DNA of 64,000 nt from Solibacillus sp. FSL H8-0523 (GTDB taxonomy: Bacteria; Bacillota; Bacilli; Bacillales_A; Planococcaceae). A program made the position numbers and the translations under genes. The first letter of the stretch is position 1, and every line of letters starts with the position of its first letter. Under the pieces are notes generated by a model. The model was not told the DNA's origin. It made no database searches and saw only the letters and a list, made by a program, of their open reading frames with translations. The DNA lies in contig NZ_CP150291.1 of NCBI RefSeq assembly GCF_038051985.1, positions 1,302,001 through 1,366,000 on the forward strand. The letters are read 5' to 3'. Shown here one piece after another: positions 1-7,938 of this stretch.

Positions 1-2
1 AT

Positions 3-905
3 TCTTCAAATTTAAAGCAAGTGTCACGAAATGTCGCACAGATTGCTAATGAAAATAAAGAATCCTTACAAGAAGTTTCAAAGGCCATTGAAGAGATTGC
101 AACAAATGCAAACTATCAATCAGAAAAAATGAACGATGGGGCACAGGTGTTGGCTGAACTGGCACAAGAAATGGAGCACGTACAGCAGCAAACAGCTGAA
201 ATGGACGAAGAATCTCATGAAGCAAATGAACAAATCCAAGCAGGCTTTGCCAAAGTAGCAGAACTACAAAACTCTTATAAAAACTTAGAACATTCATTTT
301 CACGCGTAACGGACATGACGGTTGCGTTAAATGAAAAATCTAAAACCATTTCAGAAGTAACAAACGTCATTGCACAAATTACAGACCAAACGAACTTACT
401 AGCGCTAAATGCATCGATTGAGGCAGCGCGAGCAGGTGAGCATGGGAAAGGCTTTGCAGTAGTTGCAGATGAGGTACGTAACCTAGCGGAAAGTTCGAAA
501 AAGGCAACGACAAATATTCAAACGATTTTAGCGAGTGTCCTCCATGATACAAGCTCACTCGTACAGGTTATTGATGAAACCAATGCGATGAGCGATACGC
601 AAAAGCAAGCAGTCGTAAAAGTATATGAAGTCATTGACGAACTGTCACAATCCATCGGCGAAATGTCTACGGTCATTCAACAAACATCTGGTAAAATGCA
701 GGAAATGAATGCAACGAAAACACATGTTGTTGAAATTATGAATGAAGTGGCCAACCTTTCAAGTGATGTGACTGCTTCGACGGAAGAAATGGCGAGTGCC
801 ATTTCCGAGCAAGCTGCCTCTACAGTAGAACTTGCAAATTATACCAATAAACTAAATGAGCAATCCGAACATCTACAACATTCGGTTGATCGATTTAACC
901 TATAA
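3..905 (+). CDS. Methyl-accepting chemotaxis protein, C-terminal part (5' truncated by window)
   Basis: This is the cytoplasmic signalling domain of a chemoreceptor, which forms a long antiparallel coiled coil and controls CheA/CheW. The frame is open to the first bases of the window, so the gene starts upstream and its sensor and membrane parts are not seen. The highly conserved hairpin tip ([20 protein letters not shown], followed by [16 protein letters not shown]) lies around base 380-490. Heptad-rich helices with Glu/Gln-rich methylation-type segments flank it on both sides. The protein ends in an amphipathic tail without a CheR-binding pentapeptide. It is followed directly by a strong terminator. 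The family call is certain; the ligand cannot be inferred. Confidence 0.95.
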   Translation, partial: SSNLKQVSRNVAQIANENKESLQEVSKAIEEIATNANYQSEKMNDGAQVLAELAQEMEHVQQQTAEMDEESHEANEQIQAGFAKVAELQNSYKNLEHSFSRVTDMTVALNEKSKTISEVTNVIAQITDQTNLLALNASIEAARAGEHGKGFAVVADEVRNLAESSKKATTNIQTILASVLHDTSSLVQVIDETNAMSDTQKQAVVKVYEVIDELSQSIGEMSTVIQQTSGKMQEMNATKTHVVEIMNEVANLSSDVTASTEEMASAISEQAASTVELANYTNKLNEQSEHLQHSVDRFNL

Positions 906-911
906 AAGATG

Positions 912-947
912 CGCCATTTGTCTGTAACGAGGCAAATGGCGTTTTTT
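912..947 (+). terminator. Rho-independent terminator after chemoreceptor gene
   Basis: A perfect 9-bp stem (CGCCATTTG / CAAATGGCG) with a 12-nt loop is followed by six T residues. It ends the chemoreceptor transcript. Confidence 0.9.
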
Positions 948-1096
948 GTATTTATTTCAATTACTGTGAGTAGGATTTTTTTTCGTTTCATAGTATAATA
1001 ATCAGTACGAGTTTTTTAAAAAATAGTTGAAATTGATTTTATGCGGAAGGGATGAGTGAGCGTTCCTTCCGCTTCATATTGAGGGGGAACGTTGAT

Positions 1097-2998
1097 TTGA
1101 GAAAATCATTACCGTTTGAATTGTCACGAGATAAAACATTCTTTGAATCATTAGGAGATTGGCTTGGAGACGTATTATACGATGAGCTACCGGAGCGCGG
1201 ATTCGAATGTCGTGACGAGCAAATTTTCATGGCTTACCAGATCGAGCAAGCTTTAAAGGAAAAAAACGTATTATTCGCTGAAGCAGGTGTAGGGACAGGG
1301 AAAACGATTGCTTACCTATTACCAGCCATCTCGTATGCACGCTATACAGGAAAACCGGCATTAATCGCTTGTGCAGACGAAACATTAATCGACCAGCTTG
1401 TAAAGGATGGCGGCGATATTCATAAATTACGTGATGTGCTTGGCTTAGATATCGACGTACGTTTAGCAAAATCACGCGACCAATACTTATGTTTAAAACG
1501 CTTTGAAGAAGCGGAAAAAACAGAAACGGAAGACTGGATTGACGATATCGCCTTTTCGATTCCGGATGGCGTATACGCACAGGGCAGTATGATTGCTGTA
1601 CAACCTTACGGAGATCGTTCGAATTATCCGTTAGTGAGCGACGAAGATTGGCAAAAAGTGAACTACAATTCGATTATGCAATGTGCCGTGTGTGATTTAC
1701 GTAACCGTTGTGGCCAAACATTGCACCGTGGACATTACCGTAAATCGACAGACCTTATTATTTGTTCACAGGATTTCTTAATGGAGCATTTAGCGACAAA
1801 GGAATCACGTGAACGTGAAGGGCAATTGCCGTTACTTCCTGAAGTATCGATGGTTGTTTTAGATGAAGGGCACTTATTAGAATATGCCGCACAAAAAGCC
1901 TTAACATATAAAGTCCAAGCATATACAATTGTTGAGCTACTAGAGCGTTTAATGGTAGATGGTGTGCGTGCGCGTACATTATACGGCATGGAGTACTTAC
2001 AGGACCATCACGAGCTGTTTTTCGATCAACTACGTGAAGATGTTGTGCAATCTGAAGAGGACCGTAAACGCATCGTAAAGTCACCAAAATTGATTGATCT
2101 TGGCAAACGTGTCATTTCTTATGTGGACCAGCTGTTAGAAGAGTTTGTCTTTGAGTCAGAGTTATACATGATTCCAGAATACGAACTGAATATGGCCGAG
2201 GAATTTTTAGAGCATTACGCAGCAGCCCTACGTATTTTCGTAGAGCAAGGGGATGCAGTAGATTGGTTAGAGGATACTGATGGTGAAGAAACGCTCGTGA
2301 TTATGCCGCGTCTAATTACCGATGTGTTAGCTGAAACGTTATTCTCGAAAAAAATGCCAATCGTGTTCTCATCTGCTACATTATCAGTGAAAAAGGACTT
2401 CAGCTATATCGCTTCAAGCTTAGGCATTGAGAAGTATCAAAGCTTTGGCGTACCGTCACCGTTTGATTATGAGGAAGTAATGAAAATTTACTTACATGAA
2501 TTAGAACAGGACGAAAAAGTAGCAAAAGTAGAAGAGTTATTAAAAGAACATAAAAAAACGCTAATTTTATTCAAGTCAAAACAAGCGATGAATAATTTCC
2601 AATCAAAGCTTAGCTTAATGACTCGTTTAAATGTTGCGTTTGAAGGGGATCGCGAGCTTTCTGCGATTGTCCGTGATTTCCAAAATGGTGAAATCGAAAC
2701 GCTGTGTTCGTATCACTTATGGGAAGGCTTAGACTTACCAGAAGAAGCATTAACACGCGTGATCATTTATGATCTACCATTCCCACCACATGATCCGCTA
2801 TTTGATGCGAAGCGTTCATTTGCGACGAATCCATTTGAAGAAGTAGAATTACCATTCATGCTACTGCGCTTGCAGCAAGGGATGGGTCGTTTAATTCGTA
2901 CATCGAAGGACCACGGCGATATTCATATTTTATTAAATGAGCAAGAAGCGCAGTCTAAAGATAAATTTATCGATATTTTAGCGGTAGACCCGCAATAA
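1097..2998 (+). CDS. ypvA: DinG/XPD-type ATP-dependent helicase (YpvA-like)
   Basis: This is a superfamily 2 helicase of the DinG/XPD group, about 633 residues, without the exonuclease domain of long DinG proteins. That architecture matches Bacillus YpvA. Visible motifs are Walker A (AGVGTGKT, about residue 64), a DEGH box (about 255) and helicase motif VI (QGMGRLIR) near the C-terminus. Four cysteines lie between motifs I and II (one in YLCLKR, three in the CAVCDLRNRC segment), as expected for the 4Fe-4S cluster of this family. I chose the TTG at 1097 because GAGGGGG lies 9 bases upstream and translation then begins RKSLPFELSRDK. The ATG at 1052 sits inside a hairpin (1043-1072, GCGGAAGG/CCTTCCGC) with its Shine-Dalgarno almost adjacent, so it is unlikely. 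The role is presumably unwinding of damaged or R-loop DNA. Confidence 0.88.
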   Translation: MRKSLPFELSRDKTFFESLGDWLGDVLYDELPERGFECRDEQIFMAYQIEQALKEKNVLFAEAGVGTGKTIAYLLPAISYARYTGKPALIACADETLIDQLVKDGGDIHKLRDVLGLDIDVRLAKSRDQYLCLKRFEEAEKTETEDWIDDIAFSIPDGVYAQGSMIAVQPYGDRSNYPLVSDEDWQKVNYNSIMQCAVCDLRNRCGQTLHRGHYRKSTDLIICSQDFLMEHLATKESREREGQLPLLPEVSMVVLDEGHLLEYAAQKALTYKVQAYTIVELLERLMVDGVRARTLYGMEYLQDHHELFFDQLREDVVQSEEDRKRIVKSPKLIDLGKRVISYVDQLLEEFVFESELYMIPEYELNMAEEFLEHYAAALRIFVEQGDAVDWLEDTDGEETLVIMPRLITDVLAETLFSKKMPIVFSSATLSVKKDFSYIASSLGIEKYQSFGVPSPFDYEEVMKIYLHELEQDEKVAKVEELLKEHKKTLILFKSKQAMNNFQSKLSLMTRLNVAFEGDRELSAIVRDFQNGEIETLCSYHLWEGLDLPEEALTRVIIYDLPFPPHDPLFDAKRSFATNPFEEVELPFMLLRLQQGMGRLIRTSKDHGDIHILLNEQEAQSKDKFIDILAVDPQ

Positions 2999-3003
2999 CA
3001 ACA

Positions 3004-3032
3004 AGCCCGTTCGATTAGTCGAGCGGGTTTTT
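3004..3032 (+). terminator. Terminator after helicase gene
   Basis: CCCGTTCGA pairs with TCGAGCGGG (one G-U) around a 4-nt loop and is followed by five T residues, directly after the helicase stop codon. Confidence 0.85.
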
Positions 3033-3065
3033 CTCATGGAGAAAATAGGTTAATCATAGTAACAA

Positions 3066-3646
3066 GTGGTTGCTTTTTCTAATAAAGTTTCACTTAATTG
3101 ATTGGTGGGCTACGGCATGACAGCATTATGGCCACGTGGTACGTGTCCATACTACTGTCTTTAATGCCGTTTGCGATGCCCACCAATCCATCATTTCACA
3201 CTCGTCATAAAGTTAAGAGCGCAAAATTAAGCCGCTTGCGCTTACGCGAGGCGGCAGATAGCGAAAAAGTTATTGTTTCTTTATTGATTATGCTTACAGT
3301 AATGCTCTGCTGATTGAAAGCTCATTTATTTAAAGTTCTCGATTATAAGTAGAAAGGTTTCAATTTAAGTGCTTTATGAAGTTTACTTTATACCAAAGGG
3401 CGAGAAGAAGCGAAGGGACGTTATCAATATATTTGCTTCAACGAAAAGAGTTGTACGGAGTGGAGGGGCGGACTTCTAGGGGATTAAGCGTGCGCGGAAA
3501 ATCCACTTTTGATGCCGCCGTAAGAGGCATCAAAAGTTAGTTGGAGCCACGCCCCCAGAAAAGCCTGCCCCGGAACGCAGTACAACGGACGCAAGCTTAA
3601 AATTAGCACAATTCAACGCATTATCCCCGTAGAATAGCGGAACGGA
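3066..3646 (+). repeat. Structured intergenic repeat cluster, copy R1 (units A-B-linker-D, + orientation)
   Basis: Non-coding cluster that fills the gap between the helicase and sigma-factor genes. Unit A (3100-3188, 89 bp) is a long imperfect hairpin closed by GATTGGTGGGC/GCCCACCAATC. Unit B (3231-3255) is a GC-rich hairpin, GCCGC...GCGGC. An AT-rich linker follows. Unit D (about 3450-3586) is closed by GTTGTAC/GTACAAC and contains the conserved block GCGTGCGCGGAAAATCC, a hairpin with a copy-specific stem (3505-3537), then TAGTTGGAGCCACGC. The right edge reads CCCCGTAG...AGCGGAACGGA. The same modules in the same order occur at 12.7-13.2, 31.8-32.4 and 46.8-47.5 kb, with reduced copies at 24.7 and 56.8 kb. 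No transposase or convincing ORF is present. A small open frame through unit A has no ribosome binding site. Confidence 0.85.
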
Positions 3647-3735
3647 TTTGAACTTATGCGGATTATCCGAAATTAATATAATGTTAGTAAAAGGAAGAAT
3701 TGGTTCGTCTATATACATAAGGGGGTGAGAAAGCG

Positions 3736-4233
3736 ATGCCGATTGCGCGGATGTATGAGGAATATAGTGAGGCGATGTATCAATTTATTTACTTTTTAGT
3801 CGGGGATGAAGAACTGGCAAAGGGTTTAACGCAGGAAACGTTTGTGGAGGCATGGAAGAACCACGCGAGTTTTCGCCGGGATGCCAGTGAAAAGACGTGG
3901 CTCACCAAAATTGCACGTAACCTCGTGTATGACCATTTCAAACGGAAAAAGGTGTTAAAGTTCATTCCGTTTTTACAGGAGCATGAGCAAATTGAAGTGA
4001 CTTATGTGCCAGAAAAGTGGTTACAGGCAAAAGATGAACACTACAGGTTATATGAAGCGCTTGGTAAGCTGCCTCATCATTACCGAGAAGCGATTGTCCT
4101 GAGAAAAATCGAGGGCTTTTCTATTAAAGAAAGTGCCGAGATTTTAGGTTGGAATGAAGCAAAAGTACGCAATTCATTAGAGCGCGGAGTAAAAAAACTG
4201 AGTGAGCTGTTAGGAGGGGACGCAGATGCTTGA
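3736..4233 (+). CDS. ECF-type RNA polymerase sigma factor
   Basis: 165-residue sigma-70 family factor with region 2 (residues about 8-75, including QETFVEAWKN and WLTKIARNLVYDHFK) and region 4 (about 105-160, LPHHYREAIVLRKIEGFSIKESAEILG, a helix-turn-helix). It lacks regions 1 and 3, which is typical of extracytoplasmic-function factors. A GGGGGTG ribosome site lies upstream of ATG 3736. The reading frame overlaps the next gene by 8 bases, so it is translationally coupled to a membrane protein that is very probably its anti-sigma factor. The trigger is unknown. The gene starts only 90 bases after repeat cluster R1, so its promoter must lie in or next to the repeat edge. Confidence 0.92.
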   Translation: MPIARMYEEYSEAMYQFIYFLVGDEELAKGLTQETFVEAWKNHASFRRDASEKTWLTKIARNLVYDHFKRKKVLKFIPFLQEHEQIEVTYVPEKWLQAKDEHYRLYEALGKLPHHYREAIVLRKIEGFSIKESAEILGWNEAKVRNSLERGVKKLSELLGGDADA

Positions 4234-5137
4234 TTCAAAGTTAAAGGAACTCGTACGACCGACGCTTGATGAGGAAACAAAAACACGCCATCTTGCCACG
4301 CTGCAATCCCAGCAAACGTATACGCATAAAAAACAAACATGGGGCTATGTGACAACACTTGTTACATTTGCCATACTCACGCTATTTTTTATTCAAACGT
4401 TGCAAGTCCCTCCGTCTAGTGAACAGCAGCAAACAGATGTCCTCACGGTAGCGCCATTAAAAAAGGCGACGTATTTATATTCAACGAATGCCGAACGAAA
4501 TTACCAATTCCCTTCGCTCTTTATTTCAGGCGAAATGACAACAACGGATCCAGAAAAGCTATTAGAACTGCAACAACTACTAAATGGCTTAAAAAAAATT
4601 CCGAGTACCGCACAGCTTTCAAGTGATGAGGGCGCCGCACATTATCTGCTTGAGCAAGCAAATGGGGAGAAGCTTTATTTAAAAAAAGTGTACCGCGCGG
4701 AAGGTTCGGTGCTCATTGATGTGACAACAAAAGAGCAAATTGAGTTTACAAAAGAGAACGCCGATGCACTTGAACAAATTTGGATGTACGTTCAAATAGA
4801 TAATCTCGGCGTACCCAAGTGGAAATACGTCGCACTCATTGTTCTTTTTATAATGCTCTTTATCTTCAAACCAAAGCGTCGTTTAGAAAAAGAAAAGTAC
4901 CATACTGTATTAATTGTAGTGAGTATCTTCACGTTTTTAGTCTTCTTCTATTTCTTTACAAAATTTTGGCATTGGTATGGTGTCGTAAATTTGCCAATTC
5001 TGCTATTGTTGTGGTTTTTCTTTTCAACAATTGATTTTGCAATAAGAAACGGATTGAGGAAAACAGAACAGACGTGGAAAGAACATTTTATCGGATTGCT
5101 ACTGGGGATGTTGTTCTTGATCCTACTATTTATCTAA
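4226..5137 (+). CDS. Predicted membrane anti-sigma factor
   Basis: 303-residue protein coupled to the ECF sigma gene (ATG inside the sigma reading frame, AGGAGGGG upstream). The N-terminal 38 residues are cytoplasmic and charged. A first membrane segment lies at about 40-58 (TTLVTFAILTLFFIQ). A roughly 135-residue extracytoplasmic domain follows, then four hydrophobic segments in the last 110 residues (WKYVALIVLFIMLFIF, VLIVVSIFTFLVFFYFF, PILLLLWFFFS, LLLGMLFLILLFI). I do not see a zinc-binding HxxxCxxC anti-sigma motif. The anti-sigma role is inferred from operon position and topology, not from a recognised domain. Confidence 0.65.
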   Translation: MLDSKLKELVRPTLDEETKTRHLATLQSQQTYTHKKQTWGYVTTLVTFAILTLFFIQTLQVPPSSEQQQTDVLTVAPLKKATYLYSTNAERNYQFPSLFISGEMTTTDPEKLLELQQLLNGLKKIPSTAQLSSDEGAAHYLLEQANGEKLYLKKVYRAEGSVLIDVTTKEQIEFTKENADALEQIWMYVQIDNLGVPKWKYVALIVLFIMLFIFKPKRRLEKEKYHTVLIVVSIFTFLVFFYFFTKFWHWYGVVNLPILLLLWFFFSTIDFAIRNGLRKTEQTWKEHFIGLLLGMLFLILLFI

Positions 5138-5212
5138 TTAGAAAAACACACTTCGCGCCAAATAGCGAGAAGTGATGTCGCATCTTGGAGTTCCTTTTAA
5201 TTCCTATATACT

Positions 5213-5248
5213 AAAAAATCGCCCGCATATGTATGCGAGCGATTTTTT
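5213..5248. terminator. Bidirectional terminator between convergent genes
   Basis: AAAAAATCGC-CGCATA pairs with TATGCG-GCGATTTTTT around a 2-nt loop with A/T tracts on both sides, so it works for both the anti-sigma gene (+) and the CheX-like gene (-). Confidence 0.9.
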
Positions 5249-5708
5249 AAGCTTCATCATCATCAATTGTGAAAAGAATTGTAATGTCACCAACACCATC
5301 GATTGTAGCGGGGAACTTAAATGCTTGTTGGAAGCCGTATAGCTTGGTATTGCCAACCATAACTGTTGGCGGTGTAATATCTAGTTCTAAATTTTCCTGA
5401 CCTGCAAACGTACATAAATTTCCTGCAATCATATTCCCAAATTCGCCTGTAAACGATTCAAGCATAGGTCCTTCTAATGGCATACCGAACATGCCAGAGC
5501 CAATCGCGCCAAAAATTTCAGGTGAACCATCAATAATGATGCGCCCCTTTAAATCGCCAACTAAACCGATTAATACGCCCATTTCTTTTTGTTCATATGG
5601 TTCTGTCGCAATATTAGGCGACTTTACGTCAATATTCATAGGTAAAATAGTTTTAAGTGAATGGATTGTCCCATTTAAAATGGTTTGAATATGCTTTGAA
5701 GTGCTCAA
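5247..5708 (-). CDS. CheX-like chemotaxis phosphatase-family protein
   Basis: 153-residue protein of the CheX/CheC-like fold, which in other bacteria dephosphorylates CheY-P. The family signature is the segment ESFTGEFGNMIAGNLCTF, corresponding to the conserved E-x3-N helix. A second segment, GVLIGLVGDLKGRIIIDGS, is typical of the alpha/beta core. The start was set at TTG 5708, because GGGAGAGGG lies 10 bases upstream and the residues before it (KCCKSPGEG) are translated Shine-Dalgarno sequence. It stands alone, far from other chemotaxis genes apart from the chemoreceptor at the window start. The fold call is good; phosphatase activity is inferred. Confidence 0.8.
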   Translation of the reverse strand: MSTSKHIQTILNGTIHSLKTILPMNIDVKSPNIATEPYEQKEMGVLIGLVGDLKGRIIIDGSPEIFGAIGSGMFGMPLEGPMLESFTGEFGNMIAGNLCTFAGQENLELDITPPTVMVGNTKLYGFQQAFKFPATIDGVGDITILFTIDDDEA

Positions 5709-5795
5709 AAATAATACACCCTCTCCCGGACTTTTACAACATTTTACCATGATACTTTAGTAGATGTATAGAAAAAAAAGCATAGCTAAATGGGA

Positions 5796-5844
5796 TTGAC
5801 GAGATTGTTGTAACTGTTTATAATGAAATTGATAATTATTATCA
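5796..5844 (+). promoter_or_regulatory. SigA promoter with perfect 7-1-7 Fur box
   Basis: The -35 TTGACG (5796-5801) and -10 TATAAT (5819-5824) are 17 bp apart. Six bases after the -10 box, TGATAATTATTATCA (5830-5844) is an exact inverted repeat matching the Bacillus Fur 7-1-7 consensus. It would cover the transcription start, so iron-replete Fur should block initiation. The only gene downstream before a terminator is the 26-codon ORF at 5867. Confidence 0.85.
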
Positions 5845-5866
5845 GTAGATAAGGAAGGTGTGACGA

Positions 5867-5947
5867 ATGCTTTATACATTTATTGGAGCTACGATTGTAG
5901 CGTATTTAGCGATTGGCAACTATGTGTTAAAAAACGTAGCAAAATAA
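5867..5947 (+). CDS. Fur-controlled 26-residue membrane peptide
   Basis: Short ORF encoding MLYTFIGATIVAYLAIGNYV followed by LKNVAK: one hydrophobic helix of about 20 residues and a short basic tail, consistent with a single-pass membrane microprotein. AAGGAAGGTG lies just upstream of the ATG. A consensus promoter with a perfect Fur box precedes it, and a strong terminator (5993-6028) ends the transcript, so this is a complete one-gene iron-responsive unit. I do not recognise a family. Plausible roles are a subunit or regulator of an iron transporter, or a small iron-sparing regulator. Coding status rests on RBS, promoter and topology rather than known homology. Confidence 0.7.
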   Translation: MLYTFIGATIVAYLAIGNYVLKNVAK

Positions 5948-5992
5948 AGCCGTAACATCCTTTATTTTAAATAGAGAAGAAACGTATATGTG

Positions 5993-6028
5993 AAGTGTGT
6001 TGTCAAAATTAGACAATACACTTTTTTT
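5993..6028 (+). terminator. Terminator of the Fur-controlled small gene
   Basis: AAGTGTGTTGTC pairs with GACAATACACTT (one G-U) across a 7-nt loop and runs into T residues. Confidence 0.88.
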
Positions 6029-6096
6029 AGTGTAGCTATTTTTGTTGAAATCCTTCAAAATGAAGAGGACAATATAAATAAGTGAGGTCGTAGAAG

Positions 6097-6897
6097 ATGA
6101 CGACGATAAGAAAAAGAAATAATATTACGGTTTTAGGGCAAGGGCAGCAAGTATTAGTTTTTGGACATGGCTTTGGCTGTGATCAAACATTATGGTTGCC
6201 ACTGATTCAACATTTTGAACAAGAGTACAAAATTATTCTTTTTGATTACGTCGGTGCAGGGAAGTCGGATTTATCATGCTATGACGAACTAAAGTACAAT
6301 ACACTTGAAGGCTATGCAAAAGATATACTCGATGTCATTGAGGAAATGCAAGTAGAAAATGTGATCTTTATTGGGCATTCCATCAGTTCAATGATTAGTC
6401 TCCATGCGGCAATTAAAAAACCGCATTATTTTTCAAAACTCATTATGATTGGGCCATCTCCGTGCTATGTGAATGACGGTGCCTATAAAGGTGGCTTTGA
6501 AAAAGAGGAAATTGATGAGTTATTAACGACGATGGAAATGAACTTTGCGGGTTGGGCGAGCTATATGGCGCCAATGGCAATGGATGAACCAAGTAATTCG
6601 CAAAATACAAGGAATTTAGAGCATAACTTTGTCTCGACGAATCCACGCATCGCGCGTCAATTTGCGGAAGTTACATTTTTCAGCGATACACGAGCGTATT
6701 TAAACCAGCTACATATCCCGACACTGATCTTACAATGTGCAAATGACAGCATTGTCCCAGTTGAAGTCGGAACTTATTTACATGAGCAGATTAAACCAAG
6801 TGAATTGGTCGTTTTAAAAACACGTGGCCATTATCCACATGTTAGTGATACCAAATTAGCCGCTGATATTATTCAGCAATATTTAAAGCAAGTGTAG
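6097..6897 (+). CDS. rsbQ: RsbQ-like alpha/beta hydrolase
   Basis: 266-residue alpha/beta hydrolase closely resembling Bacillus RsbQ, the partner of RsbP in the energy-stress branch of sigma-B activation and a relative of plant KAI2/D14. The catalytic triad is visible: nucleophile S95 in GHSISS, D217 in CANDSIVP, H245 in RGHYPH. The oxyanion region is GHGFGCDQTLW. Length and triad spacing match RsbQ. The next gene, 10 bases downstream, encodes a PAS-GGDEF protein instead of the usual PAS-PP2C phosphatase RsbP, so the predicted output here is c-di-GMP rather than anti-anti-sigma dephosphorylation. The substrate is unknown. Confidence 0.88.
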   Translation: MTTIRKRNNITVLGQGQQVLVFGHGFGCDQTLWLPLIQHFEQEYKIILFDYVGAGKSDLSCYDELKYNTLEGYAKDILDVIEEMQVENVIFIGHSISSMISLHAAIKKPHYFSKLIMIGPSPCYVNDGAYKGGFEKEEIDELLTTMEMNFAGWASYMAPMAMDEPSNSQNTRNLEHNFVSTNPRIARQFAEVTFFSDTRAYLNQLHIPTLILQCANDSIVPVEVGTYLHEQIKPSELVVLKTRGHYPHVSDTKLAADIIQQYLKQV

Positions 6898-6907
6898 AGG
6901 TGATTTT

Positions 6908-7897
6908 ATGGAACATCGTCTAGCTAACATCCCATGTGGTTATATCGCTCTAAATGACCAGTTTCGGATTGTCGAAGTAAATGAGACGTTTTTGCAATGG
7001 ACGAGTTATGCGAAACAGGTGTTAATGAATCAGCATATTGAGAAGCTGTTTACCTCGAGTAATAAACTCATTTTTCATTCCTATTTTTATCCGAATATGT
7101 TGCTTTATAAGCATGTGGATGAGCTTTTTATTCATGTGCGAGGCGAAGACGGAAAAACGATTCCGTGCCTAGTTAATGCAATCGAACAGGAAATTGAAGG
7201 CGAAACGTATATTGATATGGTCTTAATGCCGATGAAAAAACGTATTGATTATGAAAAAGAAGTACGTAAAACAAAGCAATTACTAGAGCAAGCCTATTCG
7301 CAAAAAACAGTCGCCTACGAGCATTTACAGTATATTTATGAAAAGATTGAATTAAAGCAAGCGCAGTTAGTCGAAATAAACAAGCAATTAGTGGAAATTT
7401 CCAATACCGATAATTTAACGGGGATTGCCAATCGCCGCTACTTCCAAGAGCAATTAACGCAACTCGTATCGAATTTCCATGAGCAGGGGCAAGCTTTTTC
7501 GTTGCTTGTGATAGATATTGATTATTTTAAGCAGGTGAATGATACGCACGGACATCCAGTTGGAGACTTAGTGCTTGCGCAATTAGGGCTTATTTTAAAA
7601 ATGACGGCACGCGAACAAGATACAGTAGCGCGCTTTGGTGGCGAGGAGTTTGTTTTACTTTTAGGGGAAACTGCGGAAGTAGATGCACTAGAAATCGCAC
7701 AGCAATTAAATAAAGTGGTCGAAGAAACGATTTGGCCAACAATTGGTCGTTTAACAGTAAGTATCGGCTGTACGACGTTTAAGGCGGAAGATACGGAAGG
7801 CTCGGTATTTGAGCATGCAGATGAGGCATTGTATGCATCGAAGCGCAATGGCCGTAATTGCACAACGCAGTATGAAGCAATGAGAAAAGTACAATAA
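6908..7897 (+). CDS. PAS-GGDEF diguanylate cyclase partnered with RsbQ
   Basis: 329-residue protein. An N-terminal PAS domain (about residues 5-110) is followed by a helical linker (about 115-165) rich in Lys/Gln/Glu, then a GGDEF domain. The active-site loop is GGEEF (244-248), which is competent. Five residues upstream is an intact inhibitory I-site REQD (235-238), so product inhibition is expected. Other GGDEF landmarks are DNLTGIANRRYF, DIDYFKQVNDTHGHPVGD and YASKRNGRN. There are no membrane segments. It forms an operon with the RsbQ-like hydrolase (10-base gap, AGAGGTG site). I infer that the hydrolase product or complex controls the PAS domain, as RsbQ does for RsbP. Confidence 0.92.
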   Translation: MEHRLANIPCGYIALNDQFRIVEVNETFLQWTSYAKQVLMNQHIEKLFTSSNKLIFHSYFYPNMLLYKHVDELFIHVRGEDGKTIPCLVNAIEQEIEGETYIDMVLMPMKKRIDYEKEVRKTKQLLEQAYSQKTVAYEHLQYIYEKIELKQAQLVEINKQLVEISNTDNLTGIANRRYFQEQLTQLVSNFHEQGQAFSLLVIDIDYFKQVNDTHGHPVGDLVLAQLGLILKMTAREQDTVARFGGEEFVLLLGETAEVDALEIAQQLNKVVEETIWPTIGRLTVSIGCTTFKAEDTEGSVFEHADEALYASKRNGRNCTTQYEAMRKVQ

Positions 7898-7906
7898 CCG
7901 TTCACC

Positions 7907-7938
7907 AACGCCATTTCAATGACAGGAATGGTGTTTTT
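7907..7938 (+). terminator. Terminator of the rsbQ-GGDEF operon
   Basis: AACGCCATT pairs with AATGGTGTT (one G-U) and is followed by T residues. Confidence 0.75.

Noticed and set aside
1735-2087. Antisense open frames within the helicase gene
   Set aside because: Typical shadow frames opposite a long coding gene; no ribosome sites and no recognisable protein features. The same applies to other antisense frames across dynA, pepF, gdhA and adeC.
3098-3313. 71-codon open frame inside repeat R1
   Set aside because: It runs through the unit A hairpin and unit B, has no ribosome site, and the frame is not kept in the other copies.
3066-3646. CRISPR or IS interpretation of the repeat clusters
   Set aside because: No short direct repeats with regular spacers, no cas genes, no transposase and no terminal inverted repeats at the cluster edges.
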